A DNA stretch of 64,000 nucleotides. Source: Amphirosellinia nigrospora (taxonomy: Eukaryota > Ascomycota > Sordariomycetes > Xylariales > Xylariaceae). A model generated the notes under the pieces. That model made no database searches, had not been told where the DNA came from, and saw nothing but the letters and a program-made list of their open reading frames with translations. Shown here piece after piece: positions 23,624-36,213 of the stretch (the first letter of the stretch is position 1; each line of letters starts with the position of its first letter). The position numbers and the translations under genes are program-made. The DNA lies in the NCBI GenBank assembly GCA_004123355.1, contig SCHM01000001.1:186001-250000 (forward strand), in the 5' to 3' direction.

Positions 23624-25412
23624 AGAAGGACTGAAGAGACACGAGTGACTCACGTCCACGAAGAGGGCCGTCTGAGTTTTCCGACAGACTGGAAACTGTG
23701 GTTCAAAGCTTGGCTGGAGTGTCTCCTGTACGGATCAGCCGAGAAATACGTGGTAGAGGCCATATTGCATCTTGCCACGCAGGCGACGAGGGCGGGAGGA
23801 CAAAGCGGCGATGCCAACGATTCTAAGAGATGGAACTCGTGTAACGTCCTTCCTCGTCTTATTAAACGATTGTCCGATATGCCGTAAGCAACAAGCTTTG
23901 AAGTATATGAAAGCACACTTAATTCCCTGACCGGACGTCTGGTTGCGAATCTTGCCGCGTCGCTGGCTACCATGCCCAGAATCTAACCTGCATATGAAAT
24001 TATAGTCGACCAAGTGTCTAGCTTTACTCATCTGGTGGCTCGGAAGCACGCGACGTATCCGAAAGATAATGTAGGGCGAGCTGAGGCAATAGCGGGGCTA
24101 ACGAGTGAGCGTCCGTGTCGTGCTTCACAATAATTTATCACCCAATAAGAACCAACAACCTCAGGGCGGCAGATGTCACTGAACTGTGTGAATGACGTTA
24201 CGGTATAGACCGGGTCACGGACTTGGAGTCTGAGGCTAGGTACGGGACCAAAATAACCAAATCCGCGTCAAGGCCACCAGATCACGTCGACGACCGGCGA
24301 GAGGCCGCCATGGAGAGCGGAGGATAAGATACACTATTCAGCTGCGGGAATAGTGTGGACGAGGGTGGAGCTGGGTCCCCGATTTAGAAGCAGCTGAACC
24401 CAAGCTCGGTGCATGTGGATGGGCTTTCCCTGTTTGGTGTACAGGGGTTGACGAGGGGACGGCAGTTTATGTAGTGTACTTGGCTAACGTTTATAATAGG
24501 CAGATGGTCCATAGTCCAAGCAATAGCCACCCGCTGGTAGAAACACACTATAGGTACTGTGCTTTGGACAGCATCTTTATCTCATTTGGTTTTCTATTAA
24601 GTCAGCGCCTGCATACCGGTACTTAGTCGCTAGTATGTACTACAAGGTCAGAGACGTACAAAGAAGACCTCCCAGCTTAGCTTTGTGCTTGTTGGTCTTG
24701 AGTTACAGTCACGGAGCAGCACAGTAGCCTTGAGCAGAGGGATGGGATGGGATGAAGAGAGACGCAATAAACCACCTGGCGTGTCTTGCCAGTGTCGGCC
24801 AGGCCGGTCCTTTATCGTAGCCGTAGCACGAGGCATCGCAGCGAGAAATGGATCGGTACCTAGTCCTTTGCAAGACGGGATCATTGTGCGCCGGCGAGCT
24901 GCTTCATCTCGGCGGCTTTCCTACGACGCACGACAGCACACGCCGCCCACATATACGAGATATGTCGTTCCGCCATCGACCCCATAGACCGAGATAGAAC
25001 GACTTTGCATTGATTGAAAACACTCTTGGCGTTTCCATCGGCCACCCGGGACCAGAGCTGTAAGAGGGGCGGCGATCAGTCGCACATTGTGCTTGGTGAG
25101 TTTCGTTGCTGTACCCTTCGGTAGAATTGAGCCGCCCTATTAGAATACATACCAATGTCCCAAAAACTTCCCGAATTCCCCTAAGGGTACCACCGTACTC
25201 TACTTTCGTCGGCAAATGTCAAACAGATGTCGAATAGGACCGCCATGGTCTTCGCTACGAAATTTCCCGGTATGACGATGACAGGCGTCATACGCAGGGC
25301 GCAGAGGCATCTTGTTCTGTTCTGTAACAATGATATAAACTTGTTGCTGCGGTATCGTTATCATTGCCGCTCATTGTCTTCAGGACACCGTTCCCTTGGT
25401 ATCATTCCAGAA
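23624..25412. other. intergenic region
   Basis: About 1.8 kb between divergent DUF3433 (-) and Ras-like (+) genes. Several open frames up to about 105 codons overlap each other on both strands without recognisable domains. No tandem repeats stand out. Confidence 0.5.
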
Positions 25413-26455
25413 ATGTCAGGCAACGACGAGAAGAGAATGTCTATGGCACTGTCAGAGGAGGAGAAGCGATATTACCGTGCGCTCCTTGCATGGAAACCTA
25501 ACGATGCCGAAAAGCGCACGAAACGGAAAGAACCCCCTAAGCGGCCGGTAGCTGGCCAATTTCGAGTCCTAATTCTAGATCTAAGGGGTGTGGTAAGACT
25601 ACTATACTAACGAGAGTAAGTATCTATCTAGTAGTTCTATCTCGAACAAGATTATTAACACATCTATGAAGTTCTGCAAAGGCAGCGTTGCTGGAGATGA
25701 TCAGCCACCAAGCTCAGAATACGGGCGAGGATGTCAGCGTAGACTTGAAATCAATGACCAGTCGTACGTAGTCGACGTTCTCGAGTTAGCGCCGGACCAG
25801 TTATCCGAAGGACAGTACCTCCGGCACGCAGTAGCGATCACCGAGGCCGTGGTACTGATATACGATGTACGATCCCGCGATTCCTTCGCCCTGGTTCAAG
25901 AGCTGCATCAGCGGATACAGGAGGCACTCTTACAAGATCAGCGTCAACACTACGCTCTAATTCTAGTCGGCAACAAGGCAGACAGCGGCGAAGACGGTGA
26001 GGAGAAGAACTATCGAGAGGTGACCGAGGGCGAAGGATACGAGCTAGGTAAGTCGCTAGACTCTTTATTTTCCCCCGACATGTCCTACTTCTGCAACCCC
26101 TGCGAGCTCCCGAAACCCTGAGCGATTCTTACTATGAATGGAAATTATTAACATATTTAAAAGCATGTAATATCGGCATGGCCGAACACTTTGCGCATTT
26201 CGGGAGACCTCAGCACTGACTGGCCAGAATGTGGACGGCCTTTTTGTGCTATTAGGCACCGAAATGCTTAAATCGCGACAGCTCACTCAGCAACGCCAGG
26301 AGCAGGCCGAAACTGAAGATATGGCGATTGGAGCCACGTCAGAGGCAAACAGCTACGACGTAGACAAGTCACTCAAAAAGGGGGCCAGGTGGCGGGTTTG
26401 GACTCGCTTTAGACGCCCATCTGAAGGCGCAACAAGAAAGGTCCCTGTTACTTAA
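25413..26455 (+). CDS. Degenerate Ras-like small GTPase without CAAX motif
   Basis: Small-GTPase fold of about 285 residues. After a charged N-terminal extension (EEEKRYYRALLAWKPN and a Lys-rich KRTKRKEPPKRP) comes strand 1 QFRVLIL and a P-loop reading DLRGCGKTTIL once a one-base gap in a G run near 25585 is allowed for. Downstream are VVLIYDVRSRDSF, the guanine-specificity motif LVGNKAD (25966-25986) and the G5 motif RETSALTGQNVDGLF (about 26200-26245). Introns are 25616-25671 and 26048-26163; another indel sits near 26200. Odd points: the first P-loop Gly is Asp, the residue matching Ras Gly12 is Arg, and the switch-II DTAGQ segment reads ELAPDQ. The C-terminus (RKVPVT) lacks a CAAX box, so membrane anchoring by prenylation is unlikely. 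It may bind nucleotide without normal hydrolysis. Confidence 0.75.
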
Positions 26456-26833
26456 GGCTAGGGGTCAGCTTCCTACTCATAAAGCACCCGAGTTGCCTAT
26501 ATTATCCTGTTGTTTTCGTAGACGTTATGAGAGAACCAACTCGTAAGTTCCTTTTTAGGATAACCACCTATCAAGCTGTATCGTGACGTGAGGTATTGAA
26601 GAGCACAGCATACACAAAGCTGATAGGAAGAGTCCCAATCTACTACTTAATTCAAATCTTATGATCAACACCACTAAAGTATTTGAACATCGTGCGTATC
26701 TCCAAGCATGTCTCTAAACTGTTGAATTATGAATATACTGGTGTCATGAACTGTAAATGGCACAATCGCTTAACGGTACTTAGCCGAATGCCCGATCGCT
26801 AGATGTGTGCATACAAACGGCTTTAGCTCGTAT
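26456..26833. other. intergenic spacer between convergent genes
   Basis: About 380 bp between the Ras-like gene (+) and the TMEM19-like gene (-). Both 3' ends are expected here; nothing else is seen. Confidence 0.5.
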
Positions 26834-27951
26834 TCAAACCCACAAGGTGCTAGACATCGGTACATCCCAATACCAAGATGCAACAACCATGCCTCCAACA
26901 CTCATAACCGACGCCATCAAAAAGTTTACATCGTTATTATCGAGTAAATCCAAGCCAGTTTCAACAATGCGAGTAGGCTTATTGTCGCCGAAACTAGACT
27001 TGCGATGCTTGTTTGTCGGGTTATATGGTCCTTGGCGGGAGTGCTGTTGTCAACTGCGGACGTGTCTTCAATAGCGTCTATTCCTCCTCCGGCGACAAGG
27101 CCGTCCGTTGCATCAGCAGCCTTAGAAAGCGCATCTGCAGAAGCGAGGACACGTACGCCTCCTTCGCCTTCGACAATTTGCCGGACCTGACGTCTCGGAC
27201 ACTTCTCTGCAGCCAACCCCCCAGAAAGCTGTCCAAGAGACTTCCAAGTGTTCCCCAGACCGTCATAGCGCACGCGAAAATCACTTTCTCGCTCATGGAC
27301 CAGGGCCGGCCACCGCCAACCTTATCGCTTGTGTGGTGACCACACATAGGTAAGAACATGAGCGATGTCGTTACAATGATCATGGAGCCCAGCAACAAGT
27401 CCCCATACGGTGACGCCTCCATTGGTGCCTCTAGGGACCTTTCGCAAATTGAGCGACGTGATGAGCCTAGGTTCGGTACGAGACAGGATACCGAGCTCGG
27501 AGGAGAAGGTATCGGCGGAGACGGCGGCATAGTTGGCGATAATTCCAACGACCAGGAGGTCGCCTCCCCAACTATAGCAGTAGGTGCCCTCCGGGTTGTC
27601 GCCGCCCAAAATAGTCTTGTTCCTTTGACTTAGTTGGTAGGCATGCAGGAGCGTCAGGATGGAGGCCATGAGAGAGTTGGCGAGGACTTGCACGTGGGTT
27701 CGCGGGCCCTCGCCCCCGGAGCTGCCTTGGGCATTTAGGGTCAAGCTGGCCTTCACCTCTTTCTTCACGGCGGTGGCGCGTGTGCCAGCGAGGAAGAAGA
27801 CGATCAACAACACAAATGGTAGGTTCCATGGATGCACGGCGTGGACAACGGCAGTCAGGCCAGCCACAAAATGCCGAAGGTGTCAATGATTTGCGCAAAT
27901 GAGCCTATAAACGAGCGCGAGCGTCGCCGGGACCGCGATGATGGCTTTCAT
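26834..27951 (-). CDS. TMEM19/DUF92 family integral membrane protein
   Basis: Polytopic membrane protein of roughly 360 residues, conserved from archaea to humans (TMEM19). The N-terminus MKAIIAVPATLALVYRLI starts at 27951. Family blocks follow in order: AGLTAVVHAVHPWNLPFVLL, FFLAGTRATAVKK, SGGEGPRTHVQVLANSLMAS, YAAVSADTFSSELGILS, LRKVPRGTNGGVTVWGL, and MTVWGTLGSLLDSFLGGWLQ. The end is LLDNNDVNFLMASVMSVGG with the stop at 26834-26836. The frame shifts near 27880, 27390, 27155 and 27000, each time with conservation resuming in another frame. No intron is obvious. The biochemical role of the family is not settled; some plant and cyanobacterial relatives act in lipid or phytol phosphate metabolism, which I do not transfer here. 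Confidence 0.85.
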
Positions 27952-29959
27952 ACCGTGTGGGTATTATATGGTCCGGGGCCTGGCGCTAAAATGATATTTC
28001 TAAAGTTCGACAGAGATATCATAAAATGTGAGACAAAATGTGAATGGGCATGAGCTTTGGAGATGAATGCTGGCTGTCGGGAAGCAAATGTGATGTGATC
28101 CTACCTCATACGGGCGATGATACTACGCAGTGTGAGGTTGGCGTATCGATAAAGAGATATACTACCTAGGTAGGCCTAGGTGGAGGTATATAGGTACTAT
28201 AAGTACCTAAGATAAGGAGGTATACCTCAGGTTCCCGCCAGCACCTGCAGGGGCGTGGCGCCCCTTGTACCCCGCCTTAGTATATGCATAATTGACAAAT
28301 CAAATTGCCCGGGACCCTATAACCTAAGGTACCGTACTCCCATGTATATATCCCTCCTAGGAACACTCTAGTTATGGAAGCCACGACGGGAGCACGTCGA
28401 GCTTCGAATATGTAAGCCCTCGCCTAATCCTTGTGTCGGCATGCGAACATAACTCCATTGGTTGGTCAACCTTAAATGCGTTTGGCTTCTCCATTCGGAT
28501 AATAACGAAGTGTTAATTATTGTCCTGTGCCTGACCCGTGATTCATGAGCAAACGAGCACAAGAGATATCATCCACCTGGACCGTCATGCTTCCAGCCTC
28601 CAAGTTCTTGGATTTCGGGCCGGGCTATATGCGCGTTCTGCAGCGGCACCAGGTTTTAATGTCATCGGCGTTAAGTCTGGCTCGCAGCCAGCGTGGATTT
28701 CCATCATACACATTCATACCACTCCTCATTATGGGTCTAGACCACGGAACGCCTTGCAGAACCTGGTTGTCGGGCCGCCGGCCTTGCAGCTAGTCGAAGC
28801 TCTGTTTCTCAGGCTACCTTGGTAGGTGTGTAGCACAATAAGTCAATCAAGGAGGACGTCTAATATTGGCATCTGTTTCATTACTACCTGGACCGAAGTC
28901 ATGTGGCGTCACCCTGATAACCCATTACATCGGAGCTGTCAAAAAAACATGACAGCCTTGATGGGTCGTATACATGTAGCTACACTCATGCTATGGACAT
29001 GTAACAGGGGGAGTCCCTGTCGTTCAATACATGGATTTGGCCCGACTATCTTCCACCAAATTTTGTATCATTCCAACTATGTATCGGTTCAAGATATCCT
29101 TCATTTATACCGCAGAGGCGATGGAAATAAATTAGCATCTGGCGAGGTAATAACTATATAGTAGCTTTGAATGCAATTATTTGCTCATTGCTGTATTTAA
29201 AACCCGTACTAAATTCATAGCAGGAACGGCAGGAGTCAGCAACCACTATGAATTTTCACAAAACTAGTTGCGTTCCCCAAGCCTCAAGTACCAAAGTCGA
29301 AGCAAAATACGAAAAAGCCTCGCTCAGTACTAGGTCGTCGGTTTTCAGGTGGACCCTTCTTCTACCTGGCGCGTAAAAGCTAATTCTAGTATTGGCCAAC
29401 AGATCATGCCGATCCCTGAAAACCATCGGTATCCTCATGCTGCATGCCTTTTTTTCTCACGAAGTGCAAAATTGGGTTGTGCCACGGTTGGAAATCTCTC
29501 TTCTTAGGCCGCCATTATCTCTTAAATATCTCTATAGTGAGGCTGGGATAAAGTTTCGGGAGGAGCGGGTTAGACCCCCTTCACGAGAAAGTCAAATTCT
29601 GATATGGGACTGGCTCTTCGGAGTTAGGGTAGATGTTTGACAAGGTTTCTTAAGGTTTGGGCTTGGCTTCGGATTTCCTTATGCATTATTAACTTTCATT
29701 CTTTTTTGAAAGTCCTGTTTACTACAGCAGGGCCACGTACATCCTGATTGTTGATCCTTTCTATTGTTGACTCCGTAGTGGTCTAGATCGGGGAGCTGTC
29801 TAAGTGAGTGCTTTTGAAGGTAGTTGAAGTTGTATAAGATTTGAAAATAACCACACGATGTTAAACATCATCCTCGTTCGCTCGTTTTACAGGCCACTTC
29901 CGTCTGTCTTCATCTTTGAGGTATAGGATTTGCCCTATGCTTTTTCTTCTTCACTTACC
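27952..29959. other. intergenic region
   Basis: About 2 kb between the divergent TMEM19-like (-) and multicopper oxidase (+) genes. It contains a cluster of CCTAGG-type palindromes (28161-28215, with related CCTAAG forms) and is otherwise without recognisable coding content. Open frames of up to 111 codons (28826-29161) show no domain. Confidence 0.5.
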
Positions 29960-32072
29960 ATGTACCGAATATCCCTGAACTTGCCCTTTATCCTCCTATC
30001 TTATGTCGTTGCTGTGCTTGCAGAAACGGTTACATTCGATTGGGAGGTTACCTGGGTATGGGCTGCGCCGGACGGGTTCGGTAGACCTGTCATTGGCATT
30101 AATAATATCTGGCCCTGCCCGGCGATTGAGGCTTCGATTGGCGACACCGTCGTAATCAACTTACTTAACAAATTGGGCAACGAAACAACGGGTTTGCACT
30201 TCCATGGAATCAACCAAATCGACTCGAACTATATGGATGGTGCTGTTGGTACCAGCCAGTGTCCTTTACCACCCAATTATTCGGTGACCTACAGCTTCAC
30301 GGTACGTTCGGGGCATAATTCGAGCTATTTCTATGCGTAGTAGGATAGAAAGTATACTTACTGCGATTTGAGTAGGCAAATGAAGCTGGGACATACTGGT
30401 GTAACTAATCATAATCTTTTTCTGGAGCGTTCTCTTGCTAATCATTACGGCAAGACCACTCACATAACATGGGCCAATATCCCGATGGGTTCCGCGGACC
30501 TTTGATCATTCATAATCCACAAGATCCGTATCTGGACGAATACGACGCCGATGTGATACTGGCAGCCTCTGACTGGTAAGTCTATTGGTTATTGCTAAAT
30601 TCTCATCAGCTCTACTGGGGCATCGCGTTCGAGGCGCTGACAGGGTCATTAGGTATCATGCCCAAGCTCCGACACTCGTCTCACAGTTTCTTCAACCCAA
30701 CAATACGAAGTTCCAACCACCGCGACCAAACAGCGTCCTGGTCAACGAGGGGAGCGATGGTCTCATCCCTATAGAGCCTAACAAGACATACCGTGTGCGC
30801 ATTATCAACTTTTCTGCCTTGACTGCTGCGTTCGTGGCGTTCAATGCGCTGCAGATGCAAATTATCATGATCGATGGAACTTACGTGCAAAAATCGGCTG
30901 CGAATCAGCTGCGTGTCATGGCCGCCCAACGGTACGACGTGCTGATTACTGTTGGCGCCAGTGATAAACAGAACTACCCCTATCTAGTCGCATTAGACAC
31001 CAACCCCGACTACACGGCACCAAATGCCAGCATTGCTTTTCATCATAACTTCACGGGCCAGTTGGTAAACGACCCAATGGAGATTTGAATGGCAGATCCG
31101 CGGTAGAACAGTTCTACCCACAGGATGACACGTTATTGTTTCCTTTTGACAACCAGACTGCGTTCGGCCCTGTCGCGAAGCAGTGGGTTCTGAACTTCGA
31201 CTACTGTAACGACGCCAACGGATATCCACGTGCATGCCTCAACGGGAAGACATTCATCCCACAAAAGGTTCCCACGCTATACTCCGTCCTATCACTCGGT
31301 GCCAACAATACAGAGGTTTCGGCATATGGCCAGGTGAGTGCCTTCACGATAGGCTATGGCGAGGTGCTTGAGATCATTATCAACAATCATGACGACGCCA
31401 TCCATCCATTCCATCTACACGGCCACCAATTCCAGGTCATCGAACGCCCTAAAAGCAACGGGGGGAATTGGACGCGTACCAAGGTAGTCCCCGAGAAGCC
31501 GATACGGCGTGACACTGTCGCCGTGTTCGCCAAGTCGTATGCCGTTTTGCGCATTCAAGCCACTAATCCTGGTGTCTTTCTACTTCATTGTCACATTGAA
31601 TGGCATGTTGAGATGGGCCTGAGCGCGACCTTAATCGAGGCCCCGAGCGTCTCGTCAACTACACCATCCCACAAGACTTCATTGACGTCTGTGAAGCTCA
31701 GGATATCGCCATCGCGGGCAATGCTGGGGCAACAATCTCTGGTATGATACGCAAGGGTTTGTCACTATAAATCCTACATCGTATAACGGGTAAGTCTGGT
31801 CACATTGAAACACTGGTTGGACGTAAGCAGTTGCCTGACTAATGTATAATATTTTGACCAGTGCTCTTTATTTTGGGACCGTCGCATCATCAATTTCAAC
31901 GTCAGCTTCTAGCTTCATCTCCTTCAATAGTTACGGCGTTAGCCAAGAAGCCGCGCCAGAAAAGGAAAACCGGGAACTGGGTGGAATGAAATCATCAAGA
32001 AACGTATCTTTAACCGATGTAATGAAAGTAGAGAGGCATTTAGCAGTCACTGAAATTCATAACGAGCATTGA
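29960..32072 (+). CDS. Multicopper oxidase, Fet3/Abr1 type
   Basis: Secreted or membrane-anchored three-cupredoxin oxidase of about 590 residues. A signal peptide is clear ([20 protein letters not shown], cleavage near AET). All four copper-ligand clusters are present: HFHGINQ (30198), [15 protein letters not shown] (from about 30457), [11 protein letters not shown] (31403) and [12 protein letters not shown] (31586). The HCHIEWH.E.GL.ATLIEAPE pattern is that of Fet3-like enzymes rather than basidiomycete laccases. Introns are 30302-30375, 30401-30454, 30576-30652 and 31790-31861. Frameshifts lie at about 31083, 31640 (a C run one base short) and 31725. The C-terminal 70 residues are poorly conserved and the frame there is uncertain, so a membrane anchor cannot be confirmed. 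No Ftr1 iron permease is adjacent, and the nearest gene downstream is the melanin-type PKS. Abr1 of Aspergillus fumigatus, a Fet3-like oxidase in a melanin cluster, is the closest functional precedent. Iron uptake is the alternative. Confidence 0.85.
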
Positions 32073-34025
32073 ATACCAGCAACCTTTGGGTATCTTGAGT
32101 GGGTGTGGGCAACGATGTATTTTGAAAGAACAATAATGGGAAAGGCGGCGAGGAAAATCTTTCGGATAGAGGTGCACGACGGTATAGATCGGAGCTTCAA
32201 ACAGTCAACTAGTATAAAGTTTATGACATACTGCATTATCTATATATTCATCAGCATGAGTCCGTTTTGGGGGTCAAATATGAGGTACGTGATAAGCACT
32301 TGTTGTGGTGTCAAGGTCCCTAGAACTATATCCGGGGACTAATCAGCTTAGAAGTTGGTTGTTGTGCTGTGCCAGGTGCGCCTTGTGCGACAGTTACCAA
32401 CGAAATTCTCACACGGTAGTTTGCCGAGGAGTGCATATTATGCATCGGTATGAGTAATTTTAATCTCACCCACGCAACTATGACGATATGGAGAATGCGG
32501 ACATCTCACTACCTGCAGGAAGAGACGGGGTGGGACTCAATAATAGGACCACTCGGAAATCCTAACCTTTACTGTCTTACCGTGAAGGCTTCTAGCCGGA
32601 ATAGCACAATCTTCCGACTTGCAGACACACAATTGGATGCGAGCTCTCCATCTATCAAGCGACGCACGATATTCCGGCGAAGGGCTAATTCGAGTAACAT
32701 ACGTCCTACTCCCTGGCGGTGAAGAGGGCGTCGCATTTTCATAACGTGAAATAGTAGTTGTGTTTTCCGACTTCGGCTCTGTTAGCCTGAATATGTGCGC
32801 AGGTGGCTAACATTCGCGTATTTACATCCAACTATTCTCACGTGACTTTTGATTCCGAGGATTGGTAATAACAGGCTCTTGTGAACTGTCTCTGGATATC
32901 GGGGCCATGGACATAGTTTTGGGGCTCCTCACACACATACATGCGGGTAAAGTAGGTACTGTTCGATGGAGCATAAATGATATGTTCAAACTGCCTAAGT
33001 AAGCGACGACGGGGCTCGGGTCGGCTCTGGTCCTGGTTGAGACTGGTATTCATAATAGAGAACTAATACCTTCACACCTTTGAAATTCCAAGGCGCTGAT
33101 GACATTCATTTACAAATCAATAGTGAGATTATTATGAACTATTATGTAGGTAGAACATGCCCAGCATGATATAGGGCTGCCCCCTGACTATACCTAATGA
33201 AATGTGGTCTCAAATGCTAGTTTTGTTGCCGGTCGATAAAAAAAAGAGACACGGCTGAAAGGTCTTAGACACGTTTCCAAGATTGGACGTCCTGCTATTG
33301 TGAAAACAGTGCGTATCAAGTAACTGAGGCATAGCTCAGATAAAATAAATCTCAAGGCATGCTAGACATCGAAAAGTAGAGCGGACTCCACCCCGTTGAT
33401 AGCATGGCCATATAAGATAGCAAAGACGACAGAATGACAACAACAACAATGGTGAAGCAGAGAATACCAGGCTCGATACTAATCATACCACCGAGGCCAT
33501 GCAATATTTCCGCCAGCTCGACTATCACCGCAGTTATCTAGGCAGCGGGAAATACAGGCAAAGAAGCCTATCACGACCGATTCCTGTGATAGGACTCCGA
33601 GTAAGATTGTCGACATACACATATCCAGCGACGATATTGGACCGGAACTCCGAGACTTATCATGCGAAACTGAAGGGGCAGTTCCTGCGGAATGCTACCT
33701 AGGACTCAAACTTGAGCTAAGAAATGGAATGACAGAGCAACTGCGGGGGTGTGGGAGCACCGGTAGGGCTGTTGTCGCCGGAAGCAAGCGATGTCAGATG
33801 ATACGAGGACTCTGGGCCCTCGCAGCGCGACCCTGAGGGGCATCCGTAGTAGACCCCGGGGATTGCAATTGTTAGGTGGGCGACTTGCGGCACCGGGCCA
33901 TTGGATCATAAATTCAAAACGAGGAGGAGTACTGTCCGATATTTTGGTATGATCAGTGTCACGTCAAGTCGCCGACGGCGGGATGTTGGGATGTTGAGGT
34001 GCGGTCCAAGAACTCTCCAAAGCGC

Positions 34026-34078
34026 GAGGATCGAGGATCGAGGATCGAGTATCGAGTATCGAGTATCGAGGATCGAGT
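34026..34078. repeat. 7-bp tandem repeat (GAGGATC/GAGTATC)
   Basis: Seven or more consecutive 7-bp units alternating between GAGGATC and GAGTATC, running three, three and one in series. Confidence 0.9.
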
Positions 34079-34370
34079 AAGTGGAGCCGCAATAGATGTG
34101 CACTAGGTAGGTAGGTATATGTACAGTACCTACCTAAGGTAGCATCGATGCCTGCAATGTGGGTTGGGAACTTAATGAGTGAATGAATTAATGAAATGTC
34201 ACATGCGTTTAGATTGATCCATCAGGCCAATCAACCTTGGTGGGACAAAACTTAACTTGTATATGCACTGTAAGTTAGTTACCGTACTTACGGGCTACCT
34301 AAGGCTCCTGTTCAGGTGTGTACATGTAGATTAAGCGTAGATTAGGTGTAGATTAGGTAGAACATTCAAT

Positions 34371-34397
34371 GTTGTTGGCGTTGTTGGCGTTGTTGGC
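34371..34397. repeat. 9-bp tandem repeat (GTTGTTGGC x3)
   Basis: Three direct copies of GTTGTTGGC. Just upstream (34326-34358) are three near-copies of GTAGATTAGG. Confidence 0.85.
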
Positions 34398-36213
34398 CGA
34401 CTACCTAGTACCTCTGTCGAGCAGCTGCTGTCACCTGTCGCCATAGCCATAAGTCTCGCAGTGCATGACTAGGTCCCAGATGAATGCATTCACATCTACT
34501 ATCCAGACCCTACACGTACCAGACATCTCCCACGACACAAGACGGCGGCGGACGGACTCCACGGGACAGCGGGCATATGAATATACCAAGTGGCGGCCAT
34601 ACCAAGCGCCCGTGACATCTTCATCGCCGTATATGACCAATTGCGAACCGTCCACCATTCTCACCAGCATCACCGCTACCGATTTGTTGCCGTCAGCCGC
34701 ATACACGTTGCACACACAACTTGAACTGGTCTCAGACAGACTGGTACAGTAGGTAATTTCTGGCGCCACTGGCAGGCATCAGCTCCGACCCTTCCAAGCC
34801 ACCATGCCTATGCCTCTCCTATACGTGCCTATGTCCGCGTCGTCGTTTTCACATGCAAGACGGCAACACCCAGGCTGGCTCCTGTCTCTTGAAATACGCT
34901 GGATCCAAATTCTCTGACGACCTTGGTTCCCCTATCGATAGCGCTAGGGTTCGTTTGCGCGCTGCGTCTGGCCTAATAGGTTACACGAGGCTGCTGGCTC
35001 TGGCTTAGCCGGCTTGTCTTGGGTCTTGAGTCTCGAGTCTTGGGGCTTGTTGGGCTGCAGTTGCTAGACCCACGCCACAGATCTCGTACCAGGATTTAGA
35101 TGTCTATCCCGGCTGCTGCTGCTGCATGCGCCGGCATGGTGCAGCATCTTCTCGTGGGGCAGCCGATGATACCAGCTTGGCAATCCGAGCCTCAGGTTCG
35201 GTCCTATTGCTGGTACTTCTGGGCCTTCATCATGCCTATACCTCTGGTCAAACGCCCGCCTTGGAGATGGGCTACTCAAGCCCATTCCAGCCTTATGGTG
35301 CTGGTTCACTGTGTAAGGGAATATTCGTATTGGGCCATTTTTTGCGGTGAGCCTATCTTTATTAGCATTCCAAGCCTGGTCTGCTTTCATCTGCACTGTC
35401 CCGGGCAATTTACGCTCGGGGAGCTAAGGGGCCGAGAGTCAGCCAGGGATGGCGCCAATCGGCATATTCATTGCTCTCCAAGTTGGTAAGACAATAAAAT
35501 CCCATCGTGTGCCGTCCACATAGCCCTGGTTCTACTGCGTGTTGCTGAGTTGAGCATAGGCGCCCATCTCCTTGAACCTGTGCCATGAACCCAGTTCTTG
35601 GTGGCCTGGAGCGGACATCCCCAACGGTCGACCACTTGTGACCCACGCATATGTGCGGGCCCAGATCGGAATACGAATTTGTCTTGTATACTGTTTGAAG
35701 ATAATCATGCCTGTGCATTTGATGCCCTTGGAGCTGTGTGTAGGACAGTCCTTGAGGCGACTAACAATGTGAATTGTGGCGACTCGATGCTCAGTCGCGT
35801 AAGCGTCTTGAACATCTATCACATGTCTTGGGGATCATATAATGCGCCTCGCTGTCGGACCTGACATGGTATACCTGGCCAGGCTGAATAATAGCCTTGA
35901 CAAAGTCTATCGTCTGCCATGAGACCTCGGTGACCGATAAACCATAGCTATGGGCGATGACCGGACCAATACCAGCCCAGGGATGCGGAAGGGGTGTGAA
36001 TCAGCAGTAATTGCACGCCCCATGCGCTTATTCGTGATCTACAAATGAACATTCGTTATTATTGAATCAGACGTTTGGACTGCTGTTATATTTGGCTGAC
36101 TCTAAATGGAGCTGATGGTTGACACCAATATATATAAGTGAACAAGAGTCGCTTTGACACAATCTTAATGGGACTTGCCAGATCAACTAGTGCAGGCTCG
36201 CCAACCTCCAAGG

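Larger units (their letters stand above)
32073..36213. other. long intergenic region upstream of the PKS
   Basis: About 4.1 kb with no gene I can support. It includes 7-bp (34026-34078) and 9-bp (34371-34397) tandem arrays and several GTAGATTAGGT-like short repeats (34326-34358). Paired open frames on opposite strands at 34431-34769 have no recognisable domain. The 3' part is the presumed PKS promoter. Confidence 0.55.

Noticed and set aside
25227-25412. Upstream ATG (25227) as start of the Ras-like gene
   Set aside because: The extra N-terminal sequence is Thr/Met-rich with no family similarity, while the ATG at 25413 opens directly into the charged extension.
34431-34769. Overlapping open frames on both strands (112 and 95 codons)
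   Set aside because: Mirror frames of the same DNA, no domain on either strand; likely chance.
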